Shown here piece by piece: positions 52,845 through 60,994 of a DNA stretch of 64,000 bases. Numbering within the stretch: position 1 is the stretch's first letter; each line of letters opens with the position of its first letter. The stretch spans positions 4,427,501 through 4,491,500 of the forward strand of contig NZ_CP083757.1 of NCBI RefSeq assembly GCF_020149935.1. Reading direction: 5' to 3'. Below the pieces are notes generated by a model. It worked only from the letters and a program-made list of their open reading frames with translations, was not told the origin of the DNA and did no database searches. The translations under genes and the position numbers were made by a program. Origin of the DNA: Marinilongibacter aquaticus (GTDB taxonomy: Bacteria; Bacteroidota; Bacteroidia; Cytophagales; Spirosomataceae).

Positions 52845-53877
52845 ATCAAGAAAGTTTTTGGCCTATGGCCTTGTGATATTCTCCACTTTGGTGGCCACAT
52901 TTTCTTTTTATTTTTGGCAGATTATTAAAAGCCCAAACTTGAATTTGGATGCGAAAGAATCTGCGGTGCTCTACATTCCCAAAGGAGCGACGTATCAAAC
53001 GGTTGTCGATAGCCTGAATGCCCATAAGTTGATTTATGACCAAATCAGTTTTGGTTTTCTGTCGAAACTCATGGATTACCGCGAAGCTGTAAAACCCGGA
53101 CGCTATGAAATTCCGCCAAATTCGGCCAACAAGGCGGTTATTACCAAGCTGAGATCTGGCGATCAAGATCCTGTGAAACTGACTTTCAACAACATTCGCT
53201 TAAAAGAAGAATTGGCCGAGAAGCTGGCTTCCAATTTGTCGATTGATCACGATGAGTTGTTGAATAAATTGAACGATGAGGCACTGTGCGAAAAATACGG
53301 TTTCACCACAGACAACATCATGTGTATGTTTTTGCCGGACACCTATTTTTTGTGGTGGACATTGGACGCCGATGCGTTTTTGGATCGCATGCACAGCGAA
53401 TACGAGAAATTTTGGACCAAAGAAAGGCTGGCCAAAGCGGAGAATACCGGTTTGACGCCCATTCAAGTGGCGGTAATGGCCAGTATTGTCCAAAGTGAAA
53501 CGAATAAAAGTGATGAGCAACCGCGTGTGGCTGGAGTGTACATCAACCGTATGCACAAGGGTATTCCCTTGCAGGCAGATCCTACGGTTAAATTTGCGGT
53601 GGGCGACTTTACTTTGCGTAGGATCTTGAATGTGCATTTGAATACTGTTTCGCCATACAATACCTATTTGAATAAGGGTTTGCCTCCTGGGCCGATAGCT
53701 TTGCCCGAAAAAAGAGCGATTGACGGGGTGCTCAATTACGAGAAAAACAATTATCTCTATTTTTGTGCCCGTGAAGACTTTTCGGGCTATCATAATTTTG
53801 CCGCCACACTGGCCGAGCACAATGCAAATGCCAGACGTTTTCACTTGGCTTTGAACAAAAGAGGAATTAAAAAATAA
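52837..53877 (+). CDS. mltG: Endolytic murein transglycosylase MltG
   Basis: Inner-membrane lytic transglycosylase that cuts nascent glycan strands and sets their length. The 346 residues have a single N-terminal membrane helix (about 9-29), a LysM-like subdomain (about 40-115; AVLYIPKGATYQTVVDSL) and the YceG catalytic domain with the conserved Glu in MASIVQSETN and VAGVYINRMHKGIPLQADPT. Standard length. It begins inside the end of hisS and is followed after two bases by a thioesterase gene. Confidence 0.95.
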   Translation: MFKSRKFLAYGLVIFSTLVATFSFYFWQIIKSPNLNLDAKESAVLYIPKGATYQTVVDSLNAHKLIYDQISFGFLSKLMDYREAVKPGRYEIPPNSANKAVITKLRSGDQDPVKLTFNNIRLKEELAEKLASNLSIDHDELLNKLNDEALCEKYGFTTDNIMCMFLPDTYFLWWTLDADAFLDRMHSEYEKFWTKERLAKAENTGLTPIQVAVMASIVQSETNKSDEQPRVAGVYINRMHKGIPLQADPTVKFAVGDFTLRRILNVHLNTVSPYNTYLNKGLPPGPIALPEKRAIDGVLNYEKNNYLYFCAREDFSGYHNFAATLAEHNANARRFHLALNKRGIKK

Positions 53878-53879
53878 CT

Positions 53880-54299
53880 ATGTTTTCATTTGAGTGCACC
53901 TACAGAGTGCGGTATGCGGATATCGATAAAATGGGTTTTATGTATTATGGACATTACGCCCGCTTGTTCGAAATTGCTCGTGTAGAAGCCCTTCGGGCAC
54001 TCGGTGTACGCTATCGCGATCTTGAAGATGCCGGAGTGATCATGCCGGTGCGTGAGAATAAATCGAAGTATTTGGCTCCTGCAAAATACGATGACCTGCT
54101 GACTATTAAGGCGATGATCAAAAGCATGCCCGGCCGAAGAATCGTTTTCGATTATGAAATTGCCAACGAGGAAAAGAAGTTGATTCATATTGGAGAAACC
54201 ACTTTGGTTTTTCTTAACTTATCGAGTCAACGGGTTGTTGAATGCCCAGAGATGATTTCTGAGGTGCTTCGACCGTATTTTCCGGCTGAGAATGATTGA
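53880..54299 (+). CDS. YbgC/4-hydroxybenzoyl-CoA thioesterase family protein
   Basis: A 139-residue hotdog-fold acyl-CoA thioesterase. The catalytic Asp lies in RYADIDKMGFMYYGHYARLFEIAR, the usual family opening with Tyr and His around it. Cytoplasmic, tetrameric in the family. The substrate cannot be told. It is in the hisS-mltG run and overlaps the YihY gene by eight bases. Confidence 0.9.
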   Translation: MFSFECTYRVRYADIDKMGFMYYGHYARLFEIARVEALRALGVRYRDLEDAGVIMPVRENKSKYLAPAKYDDLLTIKAMIKSMPGRRIVFDYEIANEEKKLIHIGETTLVFLNLSSQRVVECPEMISEVLRPYFPAEND

Positions 54300-55221
54300 T
54301 TTCCGTAAAATAGGACTGGTAAAAAGGCTCGAGCGTTTTCTTCGCACGGTGTATTTGTGGGACACCACGATATCCTTATATGTTGTTTTGGGCATATTGT
54401 GGAAAAAGATCATTACTCTCGACATCGATCAACGGGCTGCCGCAGTTTCTTTTTCTTTGCTTTTGGCTATTTTCCCTTCCATCATTTTCTTTTTCACGCT
54501 CATTCCGTACATCCCGATTGAAAATCTGGATGTACAGATCATGGAGTTCCTTCGCAATATTTTGCCGCGAGGCATTTACAGTGCTGCCGCAAAAACAATG
54601 GAAGATATAGTGAGCCGTCGTCGTGTAGATGTGCTTTCTTTCGGTTTCTTGTTTGCCATTTATGCCGCCACAAACGGTATGATGGCCCTCATGCGTGCTT
54701 TCAATATTGTACTCGACGACAAAGAAAAGCGTGGTTTTTTCAAAGCAAGGTTCATTGCTTTTTACCTTACTTTTCTGCTGATTTTGGTGCTTATTGCCGC
54801 CGTGGTCATTCTTATTGCGGGCAAATTGATTATGGGCTATCTGCTCGATAAGGGCCTTTTTACCGAAGATGTGAATTATTACTTGATTCAAATTCTGCGT
54901 TATATTTCGGTCTTTATGATCTTCTTTCTGGGTATTTCGAGCATTTATTATTTTGCTCCCGCCTTTGGCAAACGGCTCTCATTTTTCAATGTGGGCTCCT
55001 TTTTTTCCAGTGTACTTTGTATTCTGGCCACCAACGCATTTTCTTTTTACTTGTCGAATTTCAACTCGTACAATAAACTCTACGGGTCGATTGGCACCCT
55101 GATAGGGGTTATGGTCTGGATTTACCTCATCGCCTTGATTATCATCTTGGGTTTCGAGATCAACACGAGTGTGCGTGAGGCTCTCAAACTCGAACATGAA
55201 AGAGACGATTTGAACGAATAA
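54292..55221 (+). CDS. YihY/BrkB family inner-membrane protein
   Basis: A 309-residue protein with six membrane segments (about 43-67, 105-127, 150-176, 198-222, 233-256, 264-288). Family sequences include RAAAVSFSLLLAIFPSIIFF near the first helix, GFLFAIYAATNGMMALMRAFN, and YGSIGTLIGVMVWIYL near the end. The physiological role of YihY proteins is unresolved; the former RNase BN name is wrong. The acidic C-terminus is cytoplasmic. It continues the hisS run. Confidence 0.92.
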   Translation: MIDFRKIGLVKRLERFLRTVYLWDTTISLYVVLGILWKKIITLDIDQRAAAVSFSLLLAIFPSIIFFFTLIPYIPIENLDVQIMEFLRNILPRGIYSAAAKTMEDIVSRRRVDVLSFGFLFAIYAATNGMMALMRAFNIVLDDKEKRGFFKARFIAFYLTFLLILVLIAAVVILIAGKLIMGYLLDKGLFTEDVNYYLIQILRYISVFMIFFLGISSIYYFAPAFGKRLSFFNVGSFFSSVLCILATNAFSFYLSNFNSYNKLYGSIGTLIGVMVWIYLIALIIILGFEINTSVREALKLEHERDDLNE

Positions 55222-55232
55222 TTCTTTTTCGA

Positions 55233-55694
55233 ATGGAAATAAAATGGAAAGTGTTGGCTTTTGACGAACTCACCTTGCACGAGTTGTATGCCAGTTTGCA
55301 ATTACGATCAGCAGTTTTTGTGGTGGAGCAGAATTGCGTGTTTCAGGATATGGACGGAAAGGATCACTTGGCCTATCATGTATTGGGCTTTTCTGATGAC
55401 AATCGACTTTTGGCGTATAGCAGGCTGTTCGATGCCGGTGTATATTTCGACGGACATTTGGCGATCGGTCGTGTAATTGCCCATCCAAGTCTAAGGGGAA
55501 AGGGATTAGGTAAAGAGCTGATGAAAAGGTCTATTGCAGCTGTTCGCCAGCGATTTGGCGATTTGCCCATAAAGCTTGGGGCACAGAAACAACATACAAA
55601 ATTCTACGAGTCATTGGGCTTTCAATCAGTAGGGAAAGATTTTCTTGAAGACGGCATTCCTCATGCACTTATGGTCTTGCCGAAAGCGAAATAA
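55233..55694 (+). CDS. GNAT acetyltransferase, ElaA-like
   Basis: A 153-residue GNAT protein with the ElaA opening (LRSAVFVVEQNCVFQDMDGKD in two parts) and the acetyl-CoA loop RVIAHPSLRGKGLGKELM. FYESLGFQSVGKDFLEDGIPH near the C-terminus is typical. The acceptor is unknown. It lies 11 bases after the YihY gene, last in this plus-strand run. Confidence 0.9.
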   Translation: MEIKWKVLAFDELTLHELYASLQLRSAVFVVEQNCVFQDMDGKDHLAYHVLGFSDDNRLLAYSRLFDAGVYFDGHLAIGRVIAHPSLRGKGLGKELMKRSIAAVRQRFGDLPIKLGAQKQHTKFYESLGFQSVGKDFLEDGIPHALMVLPKAK

Positions 55695-55855
55695 ATAGCC
55701 TGCCTGCTTACTTCAAGTCCTATACGTTTGATATTATATCTATTCATAGAAATATTAATCTGCCCAATTTTTTAAAAAAATATAAGATTTCGTTGAATCG
55801 CCTCGCAAATCGTAGATATTTGGGCTTATCATCTTATTGTACAAATCATTATTCT

Positions 55856-57934
55856 ATGAAAATGTTGAATTTGAAAGGTTTTATTCTTTTCCTCTCGGCA
55901 GTGCTTGTGTGGGCCTGTCAAACTCCCCCAAAGGCTGATCCTCCCAAGGCGGTGCAACCCTTGCCCAATGCGGATCAAGTGGCATGGCAGAAGTTGGAAA
56001 CCTATGCCTTTGTACATTTCAATATGAACACTTTTTCCGACCGCGAATGGGGCTTTGGTGATGAAGATCCGAAAATGTTCAATCCCAGTGAATTGGATTG
56101 CAATCAATGGGCAAAAGTGTGCAAAGAAAGCGGTTTGAAAGGCATTATTATTACAGCAAAACACCACGACGGCTTTTGTTTGTGGCCTTCGAAGTACACA
56201 GAACATTCGATAAAAAATTCACCTTTCCGTGATGGAAAGGGCGATTTGATCAAAGAATTGAGCGAAGCTTGTAAAGCCCAAGGATTGAAATTTGGGATTT
56301 ATTATTCACCTTGGGATAGAAATCATCCCGATTATGGAAAGCCTGAGTACATTACTTATATGCGTAATCAGTTGACTGAATTGCTGACCAATTACGGAGA
56401 TATTTTCGAAGTGTGGTTCGATGGAGCCAATGGTGGCGACGGATATTATGGCGGAGCCAATGAGACGCGTAAAGTGGATAAACTGAGCTACTACGATTGG
56501 GAAAATACTTATGCTTTGGTTCGCAAATTGCAACCACATGCTATGATGTTCTCGGATGGCGGCCCGGATATCCGATGGGTTGGAAACGAATCGGGGTATG
56601 CGTACAAAACCACTTGGTCGAATTTACTGCGGGATTCGGTTTATGCCGGGATGCCCGATTACTCACAAAAATATGCGGAGGGCCAAGAAAATGGAACGCA
56701 TTGGGTGCCGGCCGAAGTGGATGTCTCTGTTCGCCCCAATTGGTACTACCATACTTGGGACGACGACAACGTGAAGACGGTAGCTCAATTGACAGATATC
56801 TATTATGAATCTGTGGGCCGAAACGCCAACCTGCTTTTCAATTTCCCTGTAGACAGAAGAGGTTTGATCCATGAAAAGGATGCAGAAAACATAGTGCGTT
56901 GGCATGAAAAAATCGAAAAGGATTTTAAAGAAAACTTGATCGCAGAAGCCAGTCTTTCTGCCAGCGGCTCGAGAGGCTATGGCTATGAAGTTGATGCCGT
57001 AAAGGACGGTGATTACGATACTTATTGGACATTGGAAGACGGTTCTCCGGAGTCTTCGATCACTGTGGATTTTGGTGAAAAAACAGCCTTCAACAGGCTT
57101 CTTTTGCAAGAATATATTCCTTTGGGCCAGAGGGTGAAAGTCTTTACCGTTGAGGCCAAGAATGGTGAAGAATGGAAAGAAATCGCCAATGAAACAACAA
57201 TCGGATACAAGAGAATTCTTCGTTTGGAAGATCAAGAAGCGGAGGCTATCCGAATTAATTTCAAAGAGGCGAAAGATATTCCTTTAATCAATAATATTGG
57301 TGTCTATTTGGCTCCGAAACTGCTTATTGGCCCGAAAGTGTCGCGTACGAAAGCAGGAGAGGTGAGTTTTGAAAAGCCTGAATTGGGACTGAAATTGTTT
57401 TACACATTGGATGGCTCTGCTCCAACCAAGGAATCAACAATGTATACTGGACCTTTCAGCGAACCCAATAAAGCTTTGTTGAAGGCGGTTTCTTATGATG
57501 AAAGAACAGACAAATACAGTGAAGAAGTGCAGGTGCAATTTGAGAAATCCAAGAGTCTGTGGAAAATTTTGGGTGGAGATGAGGACATGCAGAAAGCGGT
57601 AGACGGTGATCCGAATACGGCCATGCGGGCGAAATCAAAAACTATCGTGTTGGATCTTGGTGAAGAATTGAATTTGAAAGGCTTTAAATATGCTCCGAAT
57701 AAAGGTCGACAAGTGCATGCGGCAATTAAAGATTATGCATTGTATACGAGTGCTGACCAGAAGAATTGGGAGAATGCGGCCGAAGGCTCTTTTGACAATA
57801 TTCGAAACAACTCGATTGAGCAAAAGGTAGATTTCTCTCCACGCAAGGCTCGCTATGTGAAAATAGTAGCCAAAACCATATTGGATGATCAACCATTGCC
57901 TGTAATTGCTGAATTCGGAATCATTACAGAGTAA
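55856..57934 (+). CDS. GH29 alpha-L-fucosidase lipoprotein
   Basis: A 692-residue lipoprotein (lipobox LVWAC, so likely membrane attached) releasing L-fucose from glycans. The GH29 domain (about 35-365) has FVHFNMNTFSDREWG, IITAKHHDGFCLWPS and EVWFDGANGG, where Asp189 is the expected nucleophile. C-terminal regions: F5/8C carbohydrate-binding (about 370-485), a chitobiase C-terminal-like beta domain (about 500-565; LFYTLDGSAPTKEST) and a second F5/8C (about 570-690). The ATG 63 bases downstream of the first in-frame ATG is used because it starts the signal peptide. Terminator follows. Confidence 0.93.
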   Translation: MKMLNLKGFILFLSAVLVWACQTPPKADPPKAVQPLPNADQVAWQKLETYAFVHFNMNTFSDREWGFGDEDPKMFNPSELDCNQWAKVCKESGLKGIIITAKHHDGFCLWPSKYTEHSIKNSPFRDGKGDLIKELSEACKAQGLKFGIYYSPWDRNHPDYGKPEYITYMRNQLTELLTNYGDIFEVWFDGANGGDGYYGGANETRKVDKLSYYDWENTYALVRKLQPHAMMFSDGGPDIRWVGNESGYAYKTTWSNLLRDSVYAGMPDYSQKYAEGQENGTHWVPAEVDVSVRPNWYYHTWDDDNVKTVAQLTDIYYESVGRNANLLFNFPVDRRGLIHEKDAENIVRWHEKIEKDFKENLIAEASLSASGSRGYGYEVDAVKDGDYDTYWTLEDGSPESSITVDFGEKTAFNRLLLQEYIPLGQRVKVFTVEAKNGEEWKEIANETTIGYKRILRLEDQEAEAIRINFKEAKDIPLINNIGVYLAPKLLIGPKVSRTKAGEVSFEKPELGLKLFYTLDGSAPTKESTMYTGPFSEPNKALLKAVSYDERTDKYSEEVQVQFEKSKSLWKILGGDEDMQKAVDGDPNTAMRAKSKTIVLDLGEELNLKGFKYAPNKGRQVHAAIKDYALYTSADQKNWENAAEGSFDNIRNNSIEQKVDFSPRKARYVKIVAKTILDDQPLPVIAEFGIITE

Positions 57935-57958
57935 AACAGAGTGAAGGAAAAGTAAAAA

Positions 57959-57988
57959 GGGAGAGCGTGAAACGCTCTCCCTTTTTTT
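57959..57988. terminator. Terminator after the fucosidase gene
   Basis: A perfect ten-base-pair stem (57959-57968 with 57972-57981) with loop GAA, followed by seven Ts. It lies between convergent genes (25 bases after the fucosidase stop) and an A-rich left flank allows activity in the other direction too. Confidence 0.88.
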
Positions 57989-58005
57989 GTATAAAGACGA
58001 AGTAC

Positions 58006-58536
58006 TTATCGCAAGTCACGTTTTACAAAATCGCTGTCGCTAAGTCCAAGTGCTCCTGTAATGGTTTCATAAGATTTATCGGCTAAGCGAGCTGTTTGCA
58101 AGAATGCAGCCGGTACAACCACAACACGGAAAACCTGATTGTTCAGATAACCCGAACTAAGAGAAGAGAAATCGCTGATTGTGCCGTCTAAAAATAAGGA
58201 GAAGTCGGCTTGCGTGAAATCGTAATTATAGATCAAAGCTCCTTGAGTCAAGAACGTGGTTTGTGGAAGTGGACGCCAGATTTCGGTGCCGTTGTCATCA
58301 GTATCCCATAGAATATAAACCAAGGGCACATCGGCGGGAAAGACATCAAAACCAAAATTTTCTACAATTTGATAATTATTTGCAGGTGTAAAATCAACCA
58401 CCAATTCAATGGCCGTAGCGTATTCTAATCCACCGTCTTGTCCGGGTACACCCTGTGGTCCTTGTGGGCCCTGTGGACCTTGACATGCAGCAAATAGGAA
58501 TAGGGAAGGGATAAGTAATGCAAAAATCTTTTTCAT
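58006..58536 (-). CDS. Lipoprotein with collagen-like Gly-X-Y stretch
   Basis: A 176-residue exported lipoprotein: signal peptide with lipobox LFAAC, then directly GPQGPQGPQGVPGQDGG, a short Gly-X-Y collagen-like stretch. The following ~140 residues are beta-rich without known family (VDFTPANNYQIVENFGFDVF, VPLVYILWDTDDNG, TFLTQGALIYNYDF). Gly-X-Y stretches of about six triplets may help trimerise or space the C-terminal domain from the membrane. Many Bacteroidota genomes have lipoproteins of this form; the role is unknown. Confidence 0.72.
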   Translation of the reverse strand: MKKIFALLIPSLFLFAACQGPQGPQGPQGVPGQDGGLEYATAIELVVDFTPANNYQIVENFGFDVFPADVPLVYILWDTDDNGTEIWRPLPQTTFLTQGALIYNYDFTQADFSLFLDGTISDFSSLSSGYLNNQVFRVVVVPAAFLQTARLADKSYETITGALGLSDSDFVKRDLR

Positions 58537-58605
58537 GATATTCTTAAGTTTTTATTATTGAATCTTAGATGAATGAAATTATAAAAAGGTTGTTCCTTGA
58601 CATGG

Positions 58606-58630
58606 AAAAAGCCCCAAAATAGGGGCTTTT
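58606..58630 (-). terminator. Terminator of the rny operon
   Basis: AAAAGCCCC (58607-58615) pairs with GGGGCTTTT (58622-58630), loop AAAATA. On the minus strand a T run follows the stem. It lies 31 bases after the rny stop. Confidence 0.75.
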
Positions 58631-58660
58631 AATATTTCATTAACGTAAATGCTCTGTTTT

Positions 58661-60226
58661 TTATTTAGCGTAAGCAACCGAACGCATCTCACGGATCACC
58701 GTTACTTTGATTTGACCAGGGTATTGCATTTCTTTCTCGATCTTCTGCGAAATGTTAAAGGAAAGCATACCTGCTTTTTCATCGTTTACATTTTCGGCGT
58801 CCACAATCACACGCAACTCACGACCTGCTTGGATAGCGTAACATTTTTCCACACCTTCAAAAGCCAAGGCCAAATCTTCCAAATCTTGGAGACGCTGTAC
58901 ATAGGAGTTCATCATCTCGCGACGAGCCCCAGGACGAGAACCGCTAATGGCATCGCACACTTGAATAATGGGCGAGATCAAGGAAGTCATTTCGATTTCG
59001 TCGTGGTGAGCACCAATTGCATTACACACGTCGGTGTGTTCTTTGTATTTCTTCGCCAATTCCATACCCAAAATGGCGTGCGGCAAATCAGATTCTTCCT
59101 GATACACTTTACCGATGTCATGGAGAAGTCCGGCTCTTTTGGCGAGTTTCACATTGAAGCCCATTTCGGCAGCCATAGTGGCACACAATTTGGCCACTTC
59201 ACGCGAGTGTTGCAAAAGGTTTTGTCCGTAAGAAGAACGGAAACGCATACGACCAACCAGTTTTATCAATTCTGGATGCAGGCCGTGAATACCCAAATCG
59301 AGCACTGTACGCTCACCGATTTCGATAATCTCGTTGTTTATTTCTTTACGGGTCTTATTCACCACCTCTTCAATGCGAGCGGGGTGAATTCGGCCGTCTT
59401 GTACAAGTCTGTGCAATGAAAGGCGAGTCACTTCTCTGCGAACAGGGTCGAAGCTGGAAATGACGATGGCTTCTGGAGTATCGTCTACAATAATTTCTGC
59501 ACCAGTGGCAGCCTCTAGGGCACGGATATTCCGGCCTTCACGACCAATGATTTTACCTTTTATTTCATCACTTTCGATATTGAAAACAGATACACAGTTT
59601 TCTATCGCTTGCTCGGCTGCTGTACGTTGAATGGTTTGAATGACAATTTTCTTGGCCTCTTTCGTGGCAGACAACTTGGCCTCTTCGATGCTTTGTTTCA
59701 CGATGGCAGAAGCTTTGGATTCGGCTTCAGCTCTGAGGGCATTGATCAATTGCTCTTTGGCTTGTTCGGCCGAAAGCCCAGAAATACTTTCCAGTTGTTC
59801 CACTTGTTGCTGATGCATCTTTTCCGCTTCTTCCTTGCGTTTTGAGGCGATTTCCAATTGGTGGCCAAGTTTGTCTTTCAGCGATTGGATTTCACTTTGT
59901 TCGCGTTTGTTTTTCTCAAGCATTTGGGCGGCTTGATTTTGCATCTGCTTCACCTTTTGCTCATTCTGCAAAATGATGTTTTTCTTCTTCGAACTGTCCT
60001 CTTCGAAATCTGATTTCAGTTTCAAAAAGTGTTCTTTGGCTTCCAGTTTTTTATCACGCTTTATGCTTTCACCGGTTTGTTCGGCTTCTTTGATTATCTT
60101 CTCGGCTTCTTTTTTGGCGATACCTTCATGGTCTTGCACCTTCTTTTTCATCAGCGACTGGCCAATGAAATAGCCGACAGCCAGACCCGCCAGCACACCG
60201 ACAATTAACATAACATATTCTGACAT
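58661..60226 (-). CDS. rny: Ribonuclease Y
   Basis: Membrane-tethered endoribonuclease starting mRNA decay. The 521 residues have an N-terminal helix (about 3-23), a long coiled coil (about 30-200), a KH RNA-binding domain (about 210-275; [20 protein letters not shown]) and the HD phosphohydrolase domain (about 335-430) with catalytic GLLHDIGK and IGAHHDE. Standard length. It is the last gene of the pheT-coiled coil-zapA-rny run, 62 bases after zapA, and ends at a terminator. Confidence 0.97.
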   Translation of the reverse strand: MSEYVMLIVGVLAGLAVGYFIGQSLMKKKVQDHEGIAKKEAEKIIKEAEQTGESIKRDKKLEAKEHFLKLKSDFEEDSSKKKNIILQNEQKVKQMQNQAAQMLEKNKREQSEIQSLKDKLGHQLEIASKRKEEAEKMHQQQVEQLESISGLSAEQAKEQLINALRAEAESKASAIVKQSIEEAKLSATKEAKKIVIQTIQRTAAEQAIENCVSVFNIESDEIKGKIIGREGRNIRALEAATGAEIIVDDTPEAIVISSFDPVRREVTRLSLHRLVQDGRIHPARIEEVVNKTRKEINNEIIEIGERTVLDLGIHGLHPELIKLVGRMRFRSSYGQNLLQHSREVAKLCATMAAEMGFNVKLAKRAGLLHDIGKVYQEESDLPHAILGMELAKKYKEHTDVCNAIGAHHDEIEMTSLISPIIQVCDAISGSRPGARREMMNSYVQRLQDLEDLALAFEGVEKCYAIQAGRELRVIVDAENVNDEKAGMLSFNISQKIEKEMQYPGQIKVTVIREMRSVAYAK

Positions 60227-60288
60227 GTGTTCTTTGTTTTATGATGTTATACTCACTGAGGTGTCAGAAGTATGAGCGACTGGGGAAA

Positions 60289-60576
60289 TTACTCTTCAAA
60301 GCGACCGTTGATGTGGTCTAGCTTTTGGTCGATTGCCGATCGTAATTTTTGATAGTTCTGGTGTGCTTGTATCGCATCTACCATAGCCTCTACGGCTACG
60401 GCCGACATAAGTACTTCAGAACTGGCTCTTGCTCCATATTTGTTGTGCAATTCGGCCAGTTTATCGTTTATTTTGATCGCGGCTTCGCGGTAAAATGGTT
60501 CATCTTCTCTATTTAGAATAAAGGGAACCACCTCTCCATTTAACTTGATGTTTGCCTTTATCTTTTCAGAACTCAT
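60289..60576 (-). CDS. zapA: Cell division protein ZapA
   Basis: A 95-residue FtsZ-associated protein that bundles and stabilises FtsZ polymers. The N-terminal part KANIKLNGEVVPFILN and REDEPFYREAAIKINDKLAEL is the ZapA globular head, followed by a helical coiled-coil dimerisation segment (about 55-95). It lies between the coiled-coil protein and rny. Confidence 0.85.
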   Translation of the reverse strand: MSSEKIKANIKLNGEVVPFILNREDEPFYREAAIKINDKLAELHNKYGARASSEVLMSAVAVEAMVDAIQAHQNYQKLRSAIDQKLDHINGRFEE

Positions 60577-60592
60577 CTCTTGAAGCTCTAAT

Positions 60593-60982
60593 TTATTCCT
60601 TTAAAAGGCGAATACATTCGTCCACTTCGCCAATTATCGACTGCAATAATTCCTTTACATCCTCCTCACTTACCTCACTACCTTCAAAATTTGATACAAT
60701 CTTAGTGATTTTATTCCTAATAGTAAAATTTTGCTCTTCGAGCAACTCAAATACGTTTGCACTCGATTTCAGGCGATCATATTCCTGTTTCAAAAGGTTG
60801 TACTTTTTTTTCAGTCGCTCCTTTTCTTCTGCAAGAATAGACTGCTCGTATTCGAGGGCTTTGATACGCTGTTTGGCACTTCTAACCTTGCCTATATATT
60901 CGTCGACGCGTCCGGCCGTTTCTTCGATTTTGGCGAAGAGGCCTGCATTCTCGTGCTCGAATCGTGACGATTTTTCAGACAT
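60593..60982 (-). CDS. Coiled-coil protein between pheT and zapA
   Basis: A 129-residue protein with no signal or membrane helix. Residues about 5-80 form a near-continuous coiled coil (EETAGRVDEYIGKVRSAKQR; YDRLKSSANVFELLEEQNF). A short C-terminal helical part EVDECIRLLKE ends it. Function unknown. Sixteen bases separate it from zapA and 12 from pheT, so it is co-expressed with the FtsZ-binding ZapA. A ZapB-like or other divisome role is suggested by context only. Confidence 0.7.
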   Translation of the reverse strand: MSEKSSRFEHENAGLFAKIEETAGRVDEYIGKVRSAKQRIKALEYEQSILAEEKERLKKKYNLLKQEYDRLKSSANVFELLEEQNFTIRNKITKIVSNFEGSEVSEEDVKELLQSIIGEVDECIRLLKE

Positions 60983-60994
60983 GGCCGTCGGTTT

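Noticed and set aside
58451-58483. Short tandem-like repeats (CCTGTGG units) that could suggest a repeat array
   Set aside because: They encode the Gly-Pro-Gln triplets of the collagen-like lipoprotein, with no spacers; not a CRISPR.
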